This document shows, in pieces, positions 40,761 through 49,151 of a DNA stretch of 64,000 bases; position 1 is the first letter of the stretch; each line of letters opens with the position of its first letter. Origin of the DNA: Pseudarthrobacter sp. NS4. Its GTDB lineage: Bacteria > Actinomycetota > Actinomycetes > Actinomycetales > Micrococcaceae. Under the pieces are notes generated by a model. That model saw only the letters and a program-made list of their open reading frames with translations, ran no database searches and was not told where the DNA came from. The stretch is from the NCBI RefSeq assembly GCF_024758005.1, contig NZ_CP103288.1, positions 3,658,001 to 3,722,000 of the forward strand, written 5' to 3'. Position numbers and translations under genes: made by a program.

Positions 40761-42329
40761 ATGTCAGTCTCCCTCGGCGATATCCTCGCCCATCCCGTCG
40801 TCGCCGCAGCGGATCCCGTGGTGCATTCACCCGGCACCTCCGGGGAGCGGCTGGTCCGCTGGGTCCACTCCAGCGAGGTGCTGGACATCGCCCCACTGCT
40901 GCGCGGCGGCGAGCTGCTGCTCTGCGGCGGTATCACGCTGGCGTCCGCAACGCCGGAGAAGCGCGCCGCCTACGTCCGTGAGCTGGCCCAGCGCGGCATC
41001 GCTGCCCTGGCTGTCGAGACCGGCGGCGTCCTGCCGGAGATCCCGCAGGCCATGCTGGAGGCGGCGGAGGAGCACGGCCTGACCGTGGTGGAACTGCGCA
41101 AGGTGGTGCCGTTCGTCGGCGTCATGCAGGCCATCAACTCCATCCTGGTCAGCGAATCCGTGGGCCACCTCCAGCAGGCCGACGCCGCCACCCGCGCGAT
41201 GGCGGCCGAGCTGGCGCACGGTGCGTCGCTGGACCAGATCCTCGGCGTCCTGGCGGGCATCATCAGCTCGGCGGTGAAGCTTATCTCCCCCTGGGGCGTC
41301 TCCCTTGGCAGCGGGGTGCCGGCTGACTGGCAGGGAAACGACGACGGCGGGAGCAGCCCGGGAGGAAAGGATGGCCTTCCCGAGGTGGCCCGGGGAACGG
41401 TGCTCAGCGTGGACATTCCCGTGCGCGGCGTGCTCATGGGCCGGCTTGAGGTGGAGATTCCCGACGGGGTGGATGCGGGCCTGGCGCGCGTGGCCGGTGA
41501 CCGCGCGGTAGACATCCTGGGCCTGGCGCTCCTGCAGCACATGCCGCCGGGGCTGCATGCCCAGGCCGGGGCGGAACTGATGCGGGCCGTCCTTACCACC
41601 GCCCCGGCGTGGCGCCTGGAGCAGCTGGCTCCGGCCGCCGGTTTTCCGGCGGATTCCCCCGCCGTGGTGGTGGCCATCCATGCGGCGTCGCCCCAAAAGC
41701 TCCGTCGCGCGATCGAGTCATTCCTGAGTTCCAACCGGATCCCCAGTGCCGCCTACCAGGACGACGCAGAGTTGGTGGTGATGATCGCCCTGCCCCCTAC
41801 CGACACTGCCGGTGAGCGGCGGAAGCTTCTGGACTCCATGCAGGGGCTGGACGGCGACCACGACGCGACCATAGCCGTGGGGCCGCTGGGAGGCGGGGTT
41901 GCGGAAGCTGCCTGGTCGCTGGCTGAAGCGCGCCGCGCCCTGGATGTGCGCCAAATCCGACGCCGGAATGCGTCCCCGCGCAGGCGGCACCCTTCCCAGG
42001 GCCTGGTAGTTGTTGATGCAGAGGACACCGCCGTGGAGAGTCTTGCATTGACTCGTATTGACGCATCGGCCCGGGACGCGTTTGTGAACCGGCAGCTGCG
42101 GGCGGTTTTGGACCATGATGCCCAGCGCCAGTCGCAGCTGCTGGAGACTCTGGAGGTGTGGCTGGACTCCGGCTGCAACACCGCCCAGTCGGCGCGGGAA
42201 CTGCACCTGGAGCGGCAGTCGATGCACCACCGGCTGCAACGGATTTTCGAGCTCTGCGGCGGCGACCCGCGGGGCACGGGCCGGTTGGCTGCCCTGCATC
42301 TGGCGGTGCGGATGGCAGGCCTGCCTTAA
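40761..42329 (+). CDS. PucR-family transcriptional regulator
   Basis: 522 aa from the ATG at 40761 (GGAG upstream). The N-terminal PucR domain is about residues 5-120 (SLGDILAHPVVAAADPVVHSP, WVHSSEVLDIAPLLRGGELLL). A GGDEF-like middle follows. The C-terminal HTH_30 is about residues 455-515 (LLETLEVWLDSGCNTAQSARELHLERQSMHHRLQRI). PucR proteins activate purine or related nitrogen catabolism genes. It is divergent from the NCS1 permease with 108 bp between starts, so that operon is the likely target. Confidence 0.9.
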   Translation: MSVSLGDILAHPVVAAADPVVHSPGTSGERLVRWVHSSEVLDIAPLLRGGELLLCGGITLASATPEKRAAYVRELAQRGIAALAVETGGVLPEIPQAMLEAAEEHGLTVVELRKVVPFVGVMQAINSILVSESVGHLQQADAATRAMAAELAHGASLDQILGVLAGIISSAVKLISPWGVSLGSGVPADWQGNDDGGSSPGGKDGLPEVARGTVLSVDIPVRGVLMGRLEVEIPDGVDAGLARVAGDRAVDILGLALLQHMPPGLHAQAGAELMRAVLTTAPAWRLEQLAPAAGFPADSPAVVVAIHAASPQKLRRAIESFLSSNRIPSAAYQDDAELVVMIALPPTDTAGERRKLLDSMQGLDGDHDATIAVGPLGGGVAEAAWSLAEARRALDVRQIRRRNASPRRRHPSQGLVVVDAEDTAVESLALTRIDASARDAFVNRQLRAVLDHDAQRQSQLLETLEVWLDSGCNTAQSARELHLERQSMHHRLQRIFELCGGDPRGTGRLAALHLAVRMAGLP

Positions 42330-42342
42330 GTGCGCCCCGGGC

Positions 42343-43194
42343 TCAGTTGGTGGTGCGGCCCCCAAGGCGGGTGGTCACCTGGGCCGCTGCCGTGACGCAC
42401 GCCTCCCCCAGGTTCTCGAGCCGTTCACGGGAGACGCGGAAGCGGGGAGCAGGGATCAGCACGACGGCGACGACGTCACCGCGGTGGTCCTGGACGGGCG
42501 CGGCAACCCCCACTTCGTCCATGGAGGACTCGCCGTAGTTCTCCGCCCAGCCCCTGCGGGCAACGTCCTGCAGCCTGGCTTCGTACGCCTCGAGGCCGGC
42601 GTCGTCCAGGCCCGGGTAGGTGATGGTGCCGCTGCGGAGCAGTTCGCGGACCCGCTCGCCGGGCTGGGTGGAGAGGAAGACCTGCACCGAGGCGCTCATG
42701 GCATCGCGGTACCGCGCGCCGAGGGGCGTGGTGTGTTTGATCTGGTGGTGGCTGGCGATCTGCTCCACGCAAATGGCCTCGTCACCGTTCCAGACCATGA
42801 GGGCGCTGGTCTCCCCCGTCTGCTCCGTGAGCCGGCGGAGCACCGGGTAGGCCACGCGGCGTTCTTCCATCTCTGCCAGCAGCGGCCCGGCGACGGCGAT
42901 CAGCCCGAGGCCCAGGCGGAACCGGCGGGTTTCCGGGTCCCGTTCCACCAGGTTTTCCTGCTCGAAGGTGGCCAGGATCCGGGAGACGGTGCTCTTGTGC
43001 ATCCCTACCCGGTTGGCGATCTCGGTGACGCCCAGCAGCGGCTCGTCCGCGGTGAAGGTGCGCAGGACGGCGATGGCATTGACGACGACGGATGCGCCTT
43101 TTGTGTCCGCGCTTCCGTTGCTGCCGTTGCCGTTAGCCGGGGCGTTGAGGTCGCTGGTGTTCTTGGCTGCTGATGGGGTCATGGTAGCCATCAT
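42343..43194 (-). CDS. IclR-family transcriptional regulator
   Basis: 283 aa. The winged helix is about residues 35-95 (VVNAIAVLRTFTADEPLLGVTEIANRVGMHKSTVSRILATFEQENLVER). The IclR effector domain follows to the end (AYPVLRRLTEQTGETSALMVWNGDEAICVEQIAS, GARYRDAMSAS, GWAENYGESSMDEVGVAAPV). It lies 72 bp downstream of the creatinase on the same strand and is convergent with PucR (13-bp gap). It is likely the local regulator of the creatinase-transporter pair. Confidence 0.92.
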   Translation of the reverse strand: MMATMTPSAAKNTSDLNAPANGNGSNGSADTKGASVVVNAIAVLRTFTADEPLLGVTEIANRVGMHKSTVSRILATFEQENLVERDPETRRFRLGLGLIAVAGPLLAEMEERRVAYPVLRRLTEQTGETSALMVWNGDEAICVEQIASHHQIKHTTPLGARYRDAMSASVQVFLSTQPGERVRELLRSGTITYPGLDDAGLEAYEARLQDVARRGWAENYGESSMDEVGVAAPVQDHRGDVVAVVLIPAPRFRVSRERLENLGEACVTAAAQVTTRLGGRTTN

Positions 43195-43223
43195 CTTTCC
43201 TTATCTTCGGCGGAGACGCCGAA

Positions 43224-43252
43224 AGCGGCGCCGCGTTGACCGCGGCGCCGCT
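43224..43252. terminator. 12-bp perfect stem hairpin after the creatinase gene
   Basis: AGCGGCGCCGCG, loop TTGAC, CGCGGCGCCGCT. It lies between the creatinase stop and the IclR start on the same strand and may separate the two transcripts partially. Confidence 0.65.
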
Positions 43253-43266
43253 CCGGGTTGTGGCTC

Positions 43267-44520
43267 CTACGCGCCGATGATGTTGTACTCCGGGCCGAAC
43301 GGGAACTTGGTGATGTTCTCGGCACCGTCCTCGCCCACCACCAGGATGTCGTGCTCGCGGTAGCCGCCGGCGCCGGGCTGGCCGTCAAGGACGGTGATCA
43401 TCGGTTCCATGGACACCACCATGCCGGGTTCGAGGACGGTGTCGATGTCCTCGCGAAGCTCGAGTCCGGCTTCACGGCCGTAGTAGTGGCTGAGGACGCC
43501 GAAGGAGTGGCCGTAGCCGAAGGTGCGGTTGGCCAGCAGGCCGTGGCTGACGTAGATCTCGTTCAGTTCGGCTGCGATGTCCTTGCAGACGGCACCGGGC
43601 TTGATGAGTTCCAGGCCGCGCTTGTGCACCTCCACGTTGATGTTCCACAGCTCCAGGGAACGGGCATCCGGTTCGCCGTAGAACAGGGTGCGCTCCAGGG
43701 CCGTGTAGTAGCCGGAGGTCATGGGGAAGCAGTTCAGGGACAGGATGTCGTGTTCTTGGATCCTGCGGGTGGTGGCCCAGTTGTGGGCGCCGTCGGTGTT
43801 GATGCCGGACTGGAACCACACCCAGGTGTCACGGATTTCGGAGTCGGGGAAGGTCCTGGCGATTTCGTGGACCATGGCCTCGGTGCCGATCAGCGCCACT
43901 TCGTATTCGGTGATGCCGGCGGTGATGGCGTTGCGGATGGCCTCGCCGCCCAGGTCGCCGATGCGGGCGCCGTGCTTGATGACTGCGATTTCCTCCGCGG
44001 ACTTGATCATGCGCTGGCGCATGGCGGCCTGGGCAACGTCCACCAGGGTGGCGGATTCGAAGGCGGCCTGGATCTTGTTGCGGTTGTCCAGCGGCAGGGA
44101 GTCGTCTTCGACGCCGAGCCGGCGGACGTTGATGCCGCGGGTGCGCAGGGACTCCTGGATGGCGTGGATGTAGTTGTCCCGGCGCCAGTCCGTGTACACC
44201 AGGTTGTCGCCGTAGCTGCGGCGCCAGGGCATGCCGGCGTCAATGTTGGCGGTGATGGTGACGGTGTCGTCCTTGGTGACCACCATGGCGTAGGAGCGGC
44301 CGAAGTAGGTGAACAGGAAGTCGGAGTAGTACTTGATGGAGTGGTAGCTGGTGAGGACGACGGCGTCCAGTTCCTTCTCTGCCATGATCCGACGGAGGCC
44401 CGCCAGGCGGCGCTCGAACTCCACATCGGAGAAGGTGAGCTTCTCCTTCTGCCCGTTATGCAGCACTTTGGTGCGCTCGAGTTCGGCGATGGAGGAGATG
44501 TTCTCGGCAGTGGTGGTCAT
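43267..44520 (-). CDS. Creatinase (creatine amidinohydrolase)
   Basis: 417 aa, similar along its whole length to Pseudomonas creatinase. Shared segments include SYHSIKYYSDFLFTYFGRSY, SANID-like TANIDAGMPWRRSYGDNLVYTDWRRDNY, WFQSGINTDGAHN (with the active-site His), LERTLFYGEPD, FGYGHSFGVLSHYYGREAGL and MEPMITV with the catalytic Glu. It has the M24 pita-bread fold without a metal site. It hydrolyses creatine to sarcosine and urea. A sarcosine oxidase is not seen in the window. It lies 57 bp downstream of an MHS transporter, probably a creatine or creatinine importer. Confidence 0.93.
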   Translation of the reverse strand: MTTTAENISSIAELERTKVLHNGQKEKLTFSDVEFERRLAGLRRIMAEKELDAVVLTSYHSIKYYSDFLFTYFGRSYAMVVTKDDTVTITANIDAGMPWRRSYGDNLVYTDWRRDNYIHAIQESLRTRGINVRRLGVEDDSLPLDNRNKIQAAFESATLVDVAQAAMRQRMIKSAEEIAVIKHGARIGDLGGEAIRNAITAGITEYEVALIGTEAMVHEIARTFPDSEIRDTWVWFQSGINTDGAHNWATTRRIQEHDILSLNCFPMTSGYYTALERTLFYGEPDARSLELWNINVEVHKRGLELIKPGAVCKDIAAELNEIYVSHGLLANRTFGYGHSFGVLSHYYGREAGLELREDIDTVLEPGMVVSMEPMITVLDGQPGAGGYREHDILVVGEDGAENITKFPFGPEYNIIGA

Positions 44521-44577
44521 CGTGATGATGCCTTTCTATAGTGCGTTTCTTAAGGTGCGGTTGGTTGAGGAGGAAAG

Positions 44578-45987
44578 CTATTCGTGGCGCAGGGGCTCTT
44601 TGCCGGTTTCCCTGGAGAGGGCCACGGCGATCAGGGAGACGACGGCGGCAGCGACGAGATACCAGGCCGGGGCCAGGTCGTTGGCTGTGGCCGCGATGAG
44701 GAGCGTTGCCATGAACGGGGCGGTGCCGCCGAAGAGGGCGTTGGACAGGTTGAAGCTGACTGCAAAGCCGCTGTAGCGGACCCGGGTGGGGAACATTTCC
44801 GCCAGGAAGCTGGGCAGGGTGCCGTCGTTCAGGGTGAGCATGGCGCCCAGGAGGATCTGGACCAGGACGACGACCAGGAAGTTCCCGGTTCCCAGCAGCG
44901 CGAATGCGGGGACGGTCAGGACGATGAAGGAGACCGATGCGCTGATGAGCACCTTCTTGCGCCCATACCGGTCCGAGAGCATGCCTGTGAGGAAGATGAA
45001 GCCGATGTAGGTGATCAGCGCGATGGTTGTGGCCAGGAATGATTCGGTTTCGCCCAGGCCCAGCTCGGAGGACAGGTAGGTGGGCATGTAGCTGAGGATC
45101 ACGTAGAAGCCGACGGCGTTGAGCAGCACGGCCCCGACGGCCTGCAGGAGTTGTCGCCAGTGGTTCCGGAAGAGGCTGGATACAGGTGCCTTGACGGCCT
45201 GGTCCTCGGCGGCCAGTTCGCGGAACACGGGGGTGTCTTCAAGCTTGGTTCGGATGTACCGGCCGATGAGGCCCATCGGGGCTGCCAGGAGGAACGGCAG
45301 CCGCCAGCCCCAGCTGTGCATCGCTTCGGTAGACAGCAGGGCTGTCAGCAGGCCGGCCATCAGGGAACCGAGGAGCAGGCCGGCGGCGGTGCTGGCAGGA
45401 ACCACGGCGGCGTACAGGCCGCGCCGGTTGGCAGGGGCGTATTCCACCAGGAAGGCTGATGCTCCGGCGTATTCACCGGAAGCGGAGAAGCCCTGGAGAA
45501 CCCTGATCATCAGGAGCAGGATGGGCGCCCAGATGCCGATCGTGTCGTAGCCCGGAATCAGCGCAATACAGAACGTTGCTCCGGACATGATCAGGATGGA
45601 AAGCGAGAGTGCCGTCCGGCGGCCCACCCTGTCGCCGATGTGGCCCCAGACAAACCCGCCAAGCGGGCGGACCAGGAACGAAATCGCGAAAAGGGCGAAC
45701 GTCAGCAGAAGGCCGGTCTGGGGATCCGATTCGGGGAAAAAGACTGTCGCGATGGTGACGGCCAGGTAGCCGTAGACGGCGTAGTCAAACCACTCGACGA
45801 AGTTTCCGATAAAGCTGGCCGCAACCACCCGGCGTCGGACGTCCTTGCCTGGCCCGCCGGCCGTGACGGCATTAGTTGGATCAGTCACGCCGGAGCCTGA
45901 GGCACGTACGGCAGCTGCGCCCGAAGCAGGGCCGTTGGCGCCATCGGCAATGACTCCTGCCCCGGGTGCGTTTGATTCGTTGCTCAT
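44578..45987 (-). CDS. MHS-type MFS transporter, possible creatine/creatinine importer
   Basis: 469 aa with about 12 helices after a 45-residue Ala/Gly-rich N-terminal extension. MHS motifs: ASFIGNFVEWFDYAVYGYLAV, GGFVWGHIGDRVGRRTALS, RVLQGFSASGEYAGASAFLVEYAP and GMLSDRYGRKKVLI. It precedes creatinase and IclR genes on the same strand, so uptake of creatine, creatinine or a related guanidino compound is a reasonable inference. The substrate is not shown by the sequence alone. Confidence 0.88.
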   Translation of the reverse strand: MSNESNAPGAGVIADGANGPASGAAAVRASGSGVTDPTNAVTAGGPGKDVRRRVVAASFIGNFVEWFDYAVYGYLAVTIATVFFPESDPQTGLLLTFALFAISFLVRPLGGFVWGHIGDRVGRRTALSLSILIMSGATFCIALIPGYDTIGIWAPILLLMIRVLQGFSASGEYAGASAFLVEYAPANRRGLYAAVVPASTAAGLLLGSLMAGLLTALLSTEAMHSWGWRLPFLLAAPMGLIGRYIRTKLEDTPVFRELAAEDQAVKAPVSSLFRNHWRQLLQAVGAVLLNAVGFYVILSYMPTYLSSELGLGETESFLATTIALITYIGFIFLTGMLSDRYGRKKVLISASVSFIVLTVPAFALLGTGNFLVVVLVQILLGAMLTLNDGTLPSFLAEMFPTRVRYSGFAVSFNLSNALFGGTAPFMATLLIAATANDLAPAWYLVAAAVVSLIAVALSRETGKEPLRHE

Positions 45988-46009
45988 GTGTCCACCAATG
46001 AGAGTTGGA

Positions 46010-46026
46010 GTTGCATTCGTTGCAAC
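46010..46026. promoter_or_regulatory. Inverted repeat upstream of the creatinase operon
   Basis: GTTGCA-TTCGT-TGCAAC is a perfect 6+6 inverted repeat, 23 bp upstream of the MHS transporter start. It is a candidate binding site for the IclR regulator at the other end of the operon. Confidence 0.45.
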
Positions 46027-46193
46027 ACTGTTGTTTCAAGGTAGGCCGTGATCCACGCCACAGTCAATAGGGCTGGCAAGATTGTTTCAGCCTAACTGGG
46101 AAGCCTCTAGGTGAAACGCGGCCAGCGGAGGCGGAGTACGCCGGATCCAAATGTTGCACGAGAAGCAACGGCGTTCCCGCACGAACGAAGACC

Positions 46194-46225
46194 GGATGAC
46201 GACGGGGCGATCTCCGCCGTCATCC
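46194..46225. terminator. Hairpin of the GACGACGGCGGG family
   Basis: GGATGACGACGG and CCGCCGTCATCC pair with one mismatch around an 8-nt loop, followed by CTTCTCCTC. It lies 8 bp beyond the end of the OsmC gene (minus strand). Confidence 0.65.
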
Positions 46226-46232
46226 CTTCTCC

Positions 46233-46745
46233 TCAGCCGAGCCGGAGATCCAGTTCCACCGGGACGGCCCGCCGCACTGCATCGTCCACCGGGCAATGCT
46301 TCAGCCCCCACTCGACGATGTCCCGGACGGCTGCTTCATCCGCGGCTGATTCCACCCGGACCGCGACGCGCATGCTTGCCGGGCCAGCAGGCACGTCGTC
46401 CGCGATGCCGAGAATGCCCCGGTCATCAGATTCGCCGTCCACGTCGACTTCCAGGCCGGACAACTCCACGCCCTGCTCGGCGGCGCGCATCACGATGAGT
46501 GTGGCCGCACACGAGGCGTAGGCAGCACGGAAGAGCCAGCCCGGCGAGGGAGCTGAGCCCGTTCCGCCCACACCCGCCACCATGTCGGTGACGAGGGAGG
46601 AACCATCGGGGCCGGCCACGCGGATCCGAAGCCCGTCCTCCACGGCGGCGGATGCAACGGAATCGCGGTAACGGGCTTCGTCAGGATGGGCGGCCAGATA
46701 GGTTTTTGCTGACGTGATCGCCTCGGCTATTCGCGAGTTGCCCAT
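46233..46745 (-). CDS. OsmC-family protein
   Basis: 170 aa. OsmC features include VGGTGSAPSPGWLFRAAYASCAATLIVMRAAEQG, with the first redox Cys, and GLKHCPVDDAVRRAVPVELDL with the second. OsmC/Ohr proteins reduce organic hydroperoxides or bind small ligands with a conserved Cys pair. Both cysteines are present here. It is downstream of a GOLPH3-type gene on the same strand (30-bp gap). Confidence 0.9.
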   Translation of the reverse strand: MGNSRIAEAITSAKTYLAAHPDEARYRDSVASAAVEDGLRIRVAGPDGSSLVTDMVAGVGGTGSAPSPGWLFRAAYASCAATLIVMRAAEQGVELSGLEVDVDGESDDRGILGIADDVPAGPASMRVAVRVESAADEAAVRDIVEWGLKHCPVDDAVRRAVPVELDLRLG

Positions 46746-46775
46746 CGGTGGTTCCTCCGCCCATAGTCTGCAGCA

Positions 46776-47567
46776 TCACAATGCTGGGGCTTCTTCCTCC
46801 GCCAGCCTGATCATGCGGAGTTCGTCCTCCACCGCCCGGGCCGGCCAATACTCCTTCGCCAGCTCATCCGCCCAGATCCTGTCGGCTGCCGGGAAGAGCT
46901 TGTGGAGCAGTCCGGCCGCATGAGCCAGCGCAATGAGAGCCAGGGTCCTGTCATCGGGCCGTTGCCCACCAGGCTGAGCGGCATCGGAAGGCCCGGCGTC
47001 AGTTTTCGCGGCATCGGAAGGCCCGGCGTCAGGCGCCGCCGTATCAGCCGCTTGCCCATCAGTGGCCCCGGCGCCGGCCGCCGTAGAATCAAGTACCCCG
47101 GCCTTGGTGGATGAACCCTTGAGTGCCGCCTCGATCTTTTTCAGGAGGGCTGCTTCTGGACCGTGGTCCTTCTCCGGATACCGCACGGTCCGGAAAAAGC
47201 CCAGGTGCTTTTCGCCGACAGGTTCCACGATGCCCAGCGACGCCATCCGCTCATAGACGCGCTGCACCTCGGCACGGCCTTCCAGTATGGAGACCCATCG
47301 CTTGGGTTTGTGGGGCCGTGATTTGTGACGGATCAGCTCCAGCTCGCGTTGCAGGTCGGTTGCGGGGGTGGCACCCGTAGCCCTGACATGCTTCCCCTGC
47401 AGCTCGATGGCACCGATCATTTCCAGCTCGGCCAGTATGGCTCCTGCCAGGGTGGTCCTGAGCGCGAACACCGGAATTTCAGGTTTTCCGTCTTTATCGT
47501 TTGTTGCCAGAAGGAGGAAGGCTTGAGGGAGGTTCAGCTCCGCCGCCTTCGGTGATTCCTCGTTCAT
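46776..47567 (-). CDS. GOLPH3/VPS74-like (GPP34) family protein
   Basis: 263 aa from the ATG at 47567. The GPP34 fold is indicated by NLPQAFLLLATNDKDGKPEIP, LRTTLAGAILAELEMIGAIEL, GILEGRAEVQRVYERMASLGIVEP (read as ILEGRAEVQ...) and a C-terminal RTLALIALAHAAGLLHKLFP. The eukaryotic relatives bind phosphatidylinositol-4-phosphate and retain Golgi glycosyltransferases; bacterial roles are unknown. An inserted linker of Ala/Asp/Pro contains two copies of DAGPSDAA, encoded by a direct repeat around 46980-47035, so its length may vary. Confidence 0.88.
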   Translation of the reverse strand: MNEESPKAAELNLPQAFLLLATNDKDGKPEIPVFALRTTLAGAILAELEMIGAIELQGKHVRATGATPATDLQRELELIRHKSRPHKPKRWVSILEGRAEVQRVYERMASLGIVEPVGEKHLGFFRTVRYPEKDHGPEAALLKKIEAALKGSSTKAGVLDSTAAGAGATDGQAADTAAPDAGPSDAAKTDAGPSDAAQPGGQRPDDRTLALIALAHAAGLLHKLFPAADRIWADELAKEYWPARAVEDELRMIRLAEEEAPAL

Positions 47568-47780
47568 AAGACCATGGTGCGCCCGCAAGACGGCCATCAC
47601 AATGCCGGATTTAAAGGCAGCCCGCGAGGGCGGTGCTTGAGGCGCCTGATGACGAAGTGAAAATTCCCCCTTGCCGAGAAACCGCTTTCTCGATAGTGTC
47701 CTTTTCAGCGCTTCGCAGTGACCGGCGTCATAGTGGCCGCAGGCCGGAGCGCAGTTCATTCCAATGACGGAAGAGAAAAC

Positions 47781-49151
47781 ATGCGAAAAGGCAGTACCTA
47801 CTTGTCCATCTCCGCAGCCATAGCGGTGGCAGGAGCGCTGATGGTTTCGGCCCCTGCAGGTGCATCCCCCAACCCGGTGGCGGGCCCCTCGGGCCAGACC
47901 GCGCAGACACCCCTGGAGCGCCAGGTCCTGTCCCCGGGCGACGGCTGGGCCTCCGCAGGTACAGGCACCACCGGCGGTTCGGCAGCAGTGGACGCGCACG
48001 TCTACGACGTCTCCACCAAGGCCGAACTGCAGGCGGCCTTCGCAGCCGCCGGCGTGCAGCCGAAGATCGTCCGCGTGCACGGCACCATTGACGCCAATAC
48101 CGCGCCGGACGGCTCGCCGATGACCTGCGAAAACTATTCAGAGGGCACCGGCTACAGCCTTCAGCAGTACCTCACGGACTATGACCCGGCCACCTACGGC
48201 CGGGACAAGGAGCCGGCAGGCCCCCAGGAAGACGCCAGGCGGGCGGCTGCCACCAAACAGGCACGGAACATCCGCGTAGATATTCCCAGCAACACCACCG
48301 TCGTCGGCGCCACTCCGGACAGCAGCATCACGGGAGCGGCCTTGCGCATCAACGGCGCCAGTAACGTGATCGTCCGCAACCTCACAGTGCGTGACGCCCA
48401 TGACTGCTTCCCGTCCTGGGATCCGACGGACGGGTCCGAGGGTAACTGGAACAGCGAGTACGACATGCTCCAGGTGATCAACAAGGCCACCAACGTCTGG
48501 ATCGACCACTCCGAATTCACCGACGCCCCCAACCTGGACAGCAACCAGCCCGTCTACTTCGGCCGCCCCTACCAGGTGCACGACGGCGCCGTGGACGTCA
48601 CCAACGGCTCGGACCTGGTAACGATGTCCTTCAACCGGTTCGCTGACCATGACAAGCTGCTGCTGATCGGCTCCACTGACAACACCAACCGTGGGGACCC
48701 CGGCAAGCTCCGCGTCACCATCCACCACAACGAGTTTGTGAATGTCGGCCAGCGCGCCCCCCGGGTCCGCTTCGGCCAGGTGGACGTGTACAACAACCAC
48801 TACGTGGTAACGGAGGACAGCACTGTTCCCTACGGCTACACGTTCGGCGCCGGATTCGACTCCCACCTCTACGCCGAGGCAAATGCCTTCACGCTTCCGG
48901 CCGGGATTGACCCCGCGAACATCATCGGGCGCTACAAAGGCAGCGTCATTACCACCATCGGGAACACTGTCAACGGCAAGATCACGGACCTTCGCGCCGT
49001 GTACAACGCCAGCGCCTCGCCCGCAAACCAGCTGGCGGAGGACACCTCCTGGACGCCCACGCTGCGCACCCAAGTCCATCCTGCCCAGGCCGTACCCGGA
49101 CTGCTTAAGAGCTCCACCGGCCCCATCTTCACCGCAGGCGGAAAAGGCTGA
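47781..49151 (+). CDS. Pectate lyase (polysaccharide lyase family 1)
   Basis: 456 aa with a Sec-type signal MRKGSTYLSISAAIAVAGAL ending near APAGASP. Family 1 beta-helix motifs: VDIPSNTTVVG, WIDHSEFTDAP (vWiDH), TMSFNRFADHDKLLLIGSTD and RVTIHHNEFVNVGQRAPRVRFG, containing the catalytic Arg region, then VDVYNNHY. It cleaves de-esterified pectin outside the cell by beta-elimination. Its stop codon overlaps the next start (ATGA-type junction at 49148-49151), so the two pectinases are cotranscribed. Confidence 0.92.
   Translation: MRKGSTYLSISAAIAVAGALMVSAPAGASPNPVAGPSGQTAQTPLERQVLSPGDGWASAGTGTTGGSAAVDAHVYDVSTKAELQAAFAAAGVQPKIVRVHGTIDANTAPDGSPMTCENYSEGTGYSLQQYLTDYDPATYGRDKEPAGPQEDARRAAATKQARNIRVDIPSNTTVVGATPDSSITGAALRINGASNVIVRNLTVRDAHDCFPSWDPTDGSEGNWNSEYDMLQVINKATNVWIDHSEFTDAPNLDSNQPVYFGRPYQVHDGAVDVTNGSDLVTMSFNRFADHDKLLLIGSTDNTNRGDPGKLRVTIHHNEFVNVGQRAPRVRFGQVDVYNNHYVVTEDSTVPYGYTFGAGFDSHLYAEANAFTLPAGIDPANIIGRYKGSVITTIGNTVNGKITDLRAVYNASASPANQLAEDTSWTPTLRTQVHPAQAVPGLLKSSTGPIFTAGGKG

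Noticed and set aside
43258..44541. A 427-codon open frame on the + strand opposite creatinase
   Set aside because: The minus strand encodes creatinase with full conservation. The antisense product is low in complexity and has no recognisable domain.
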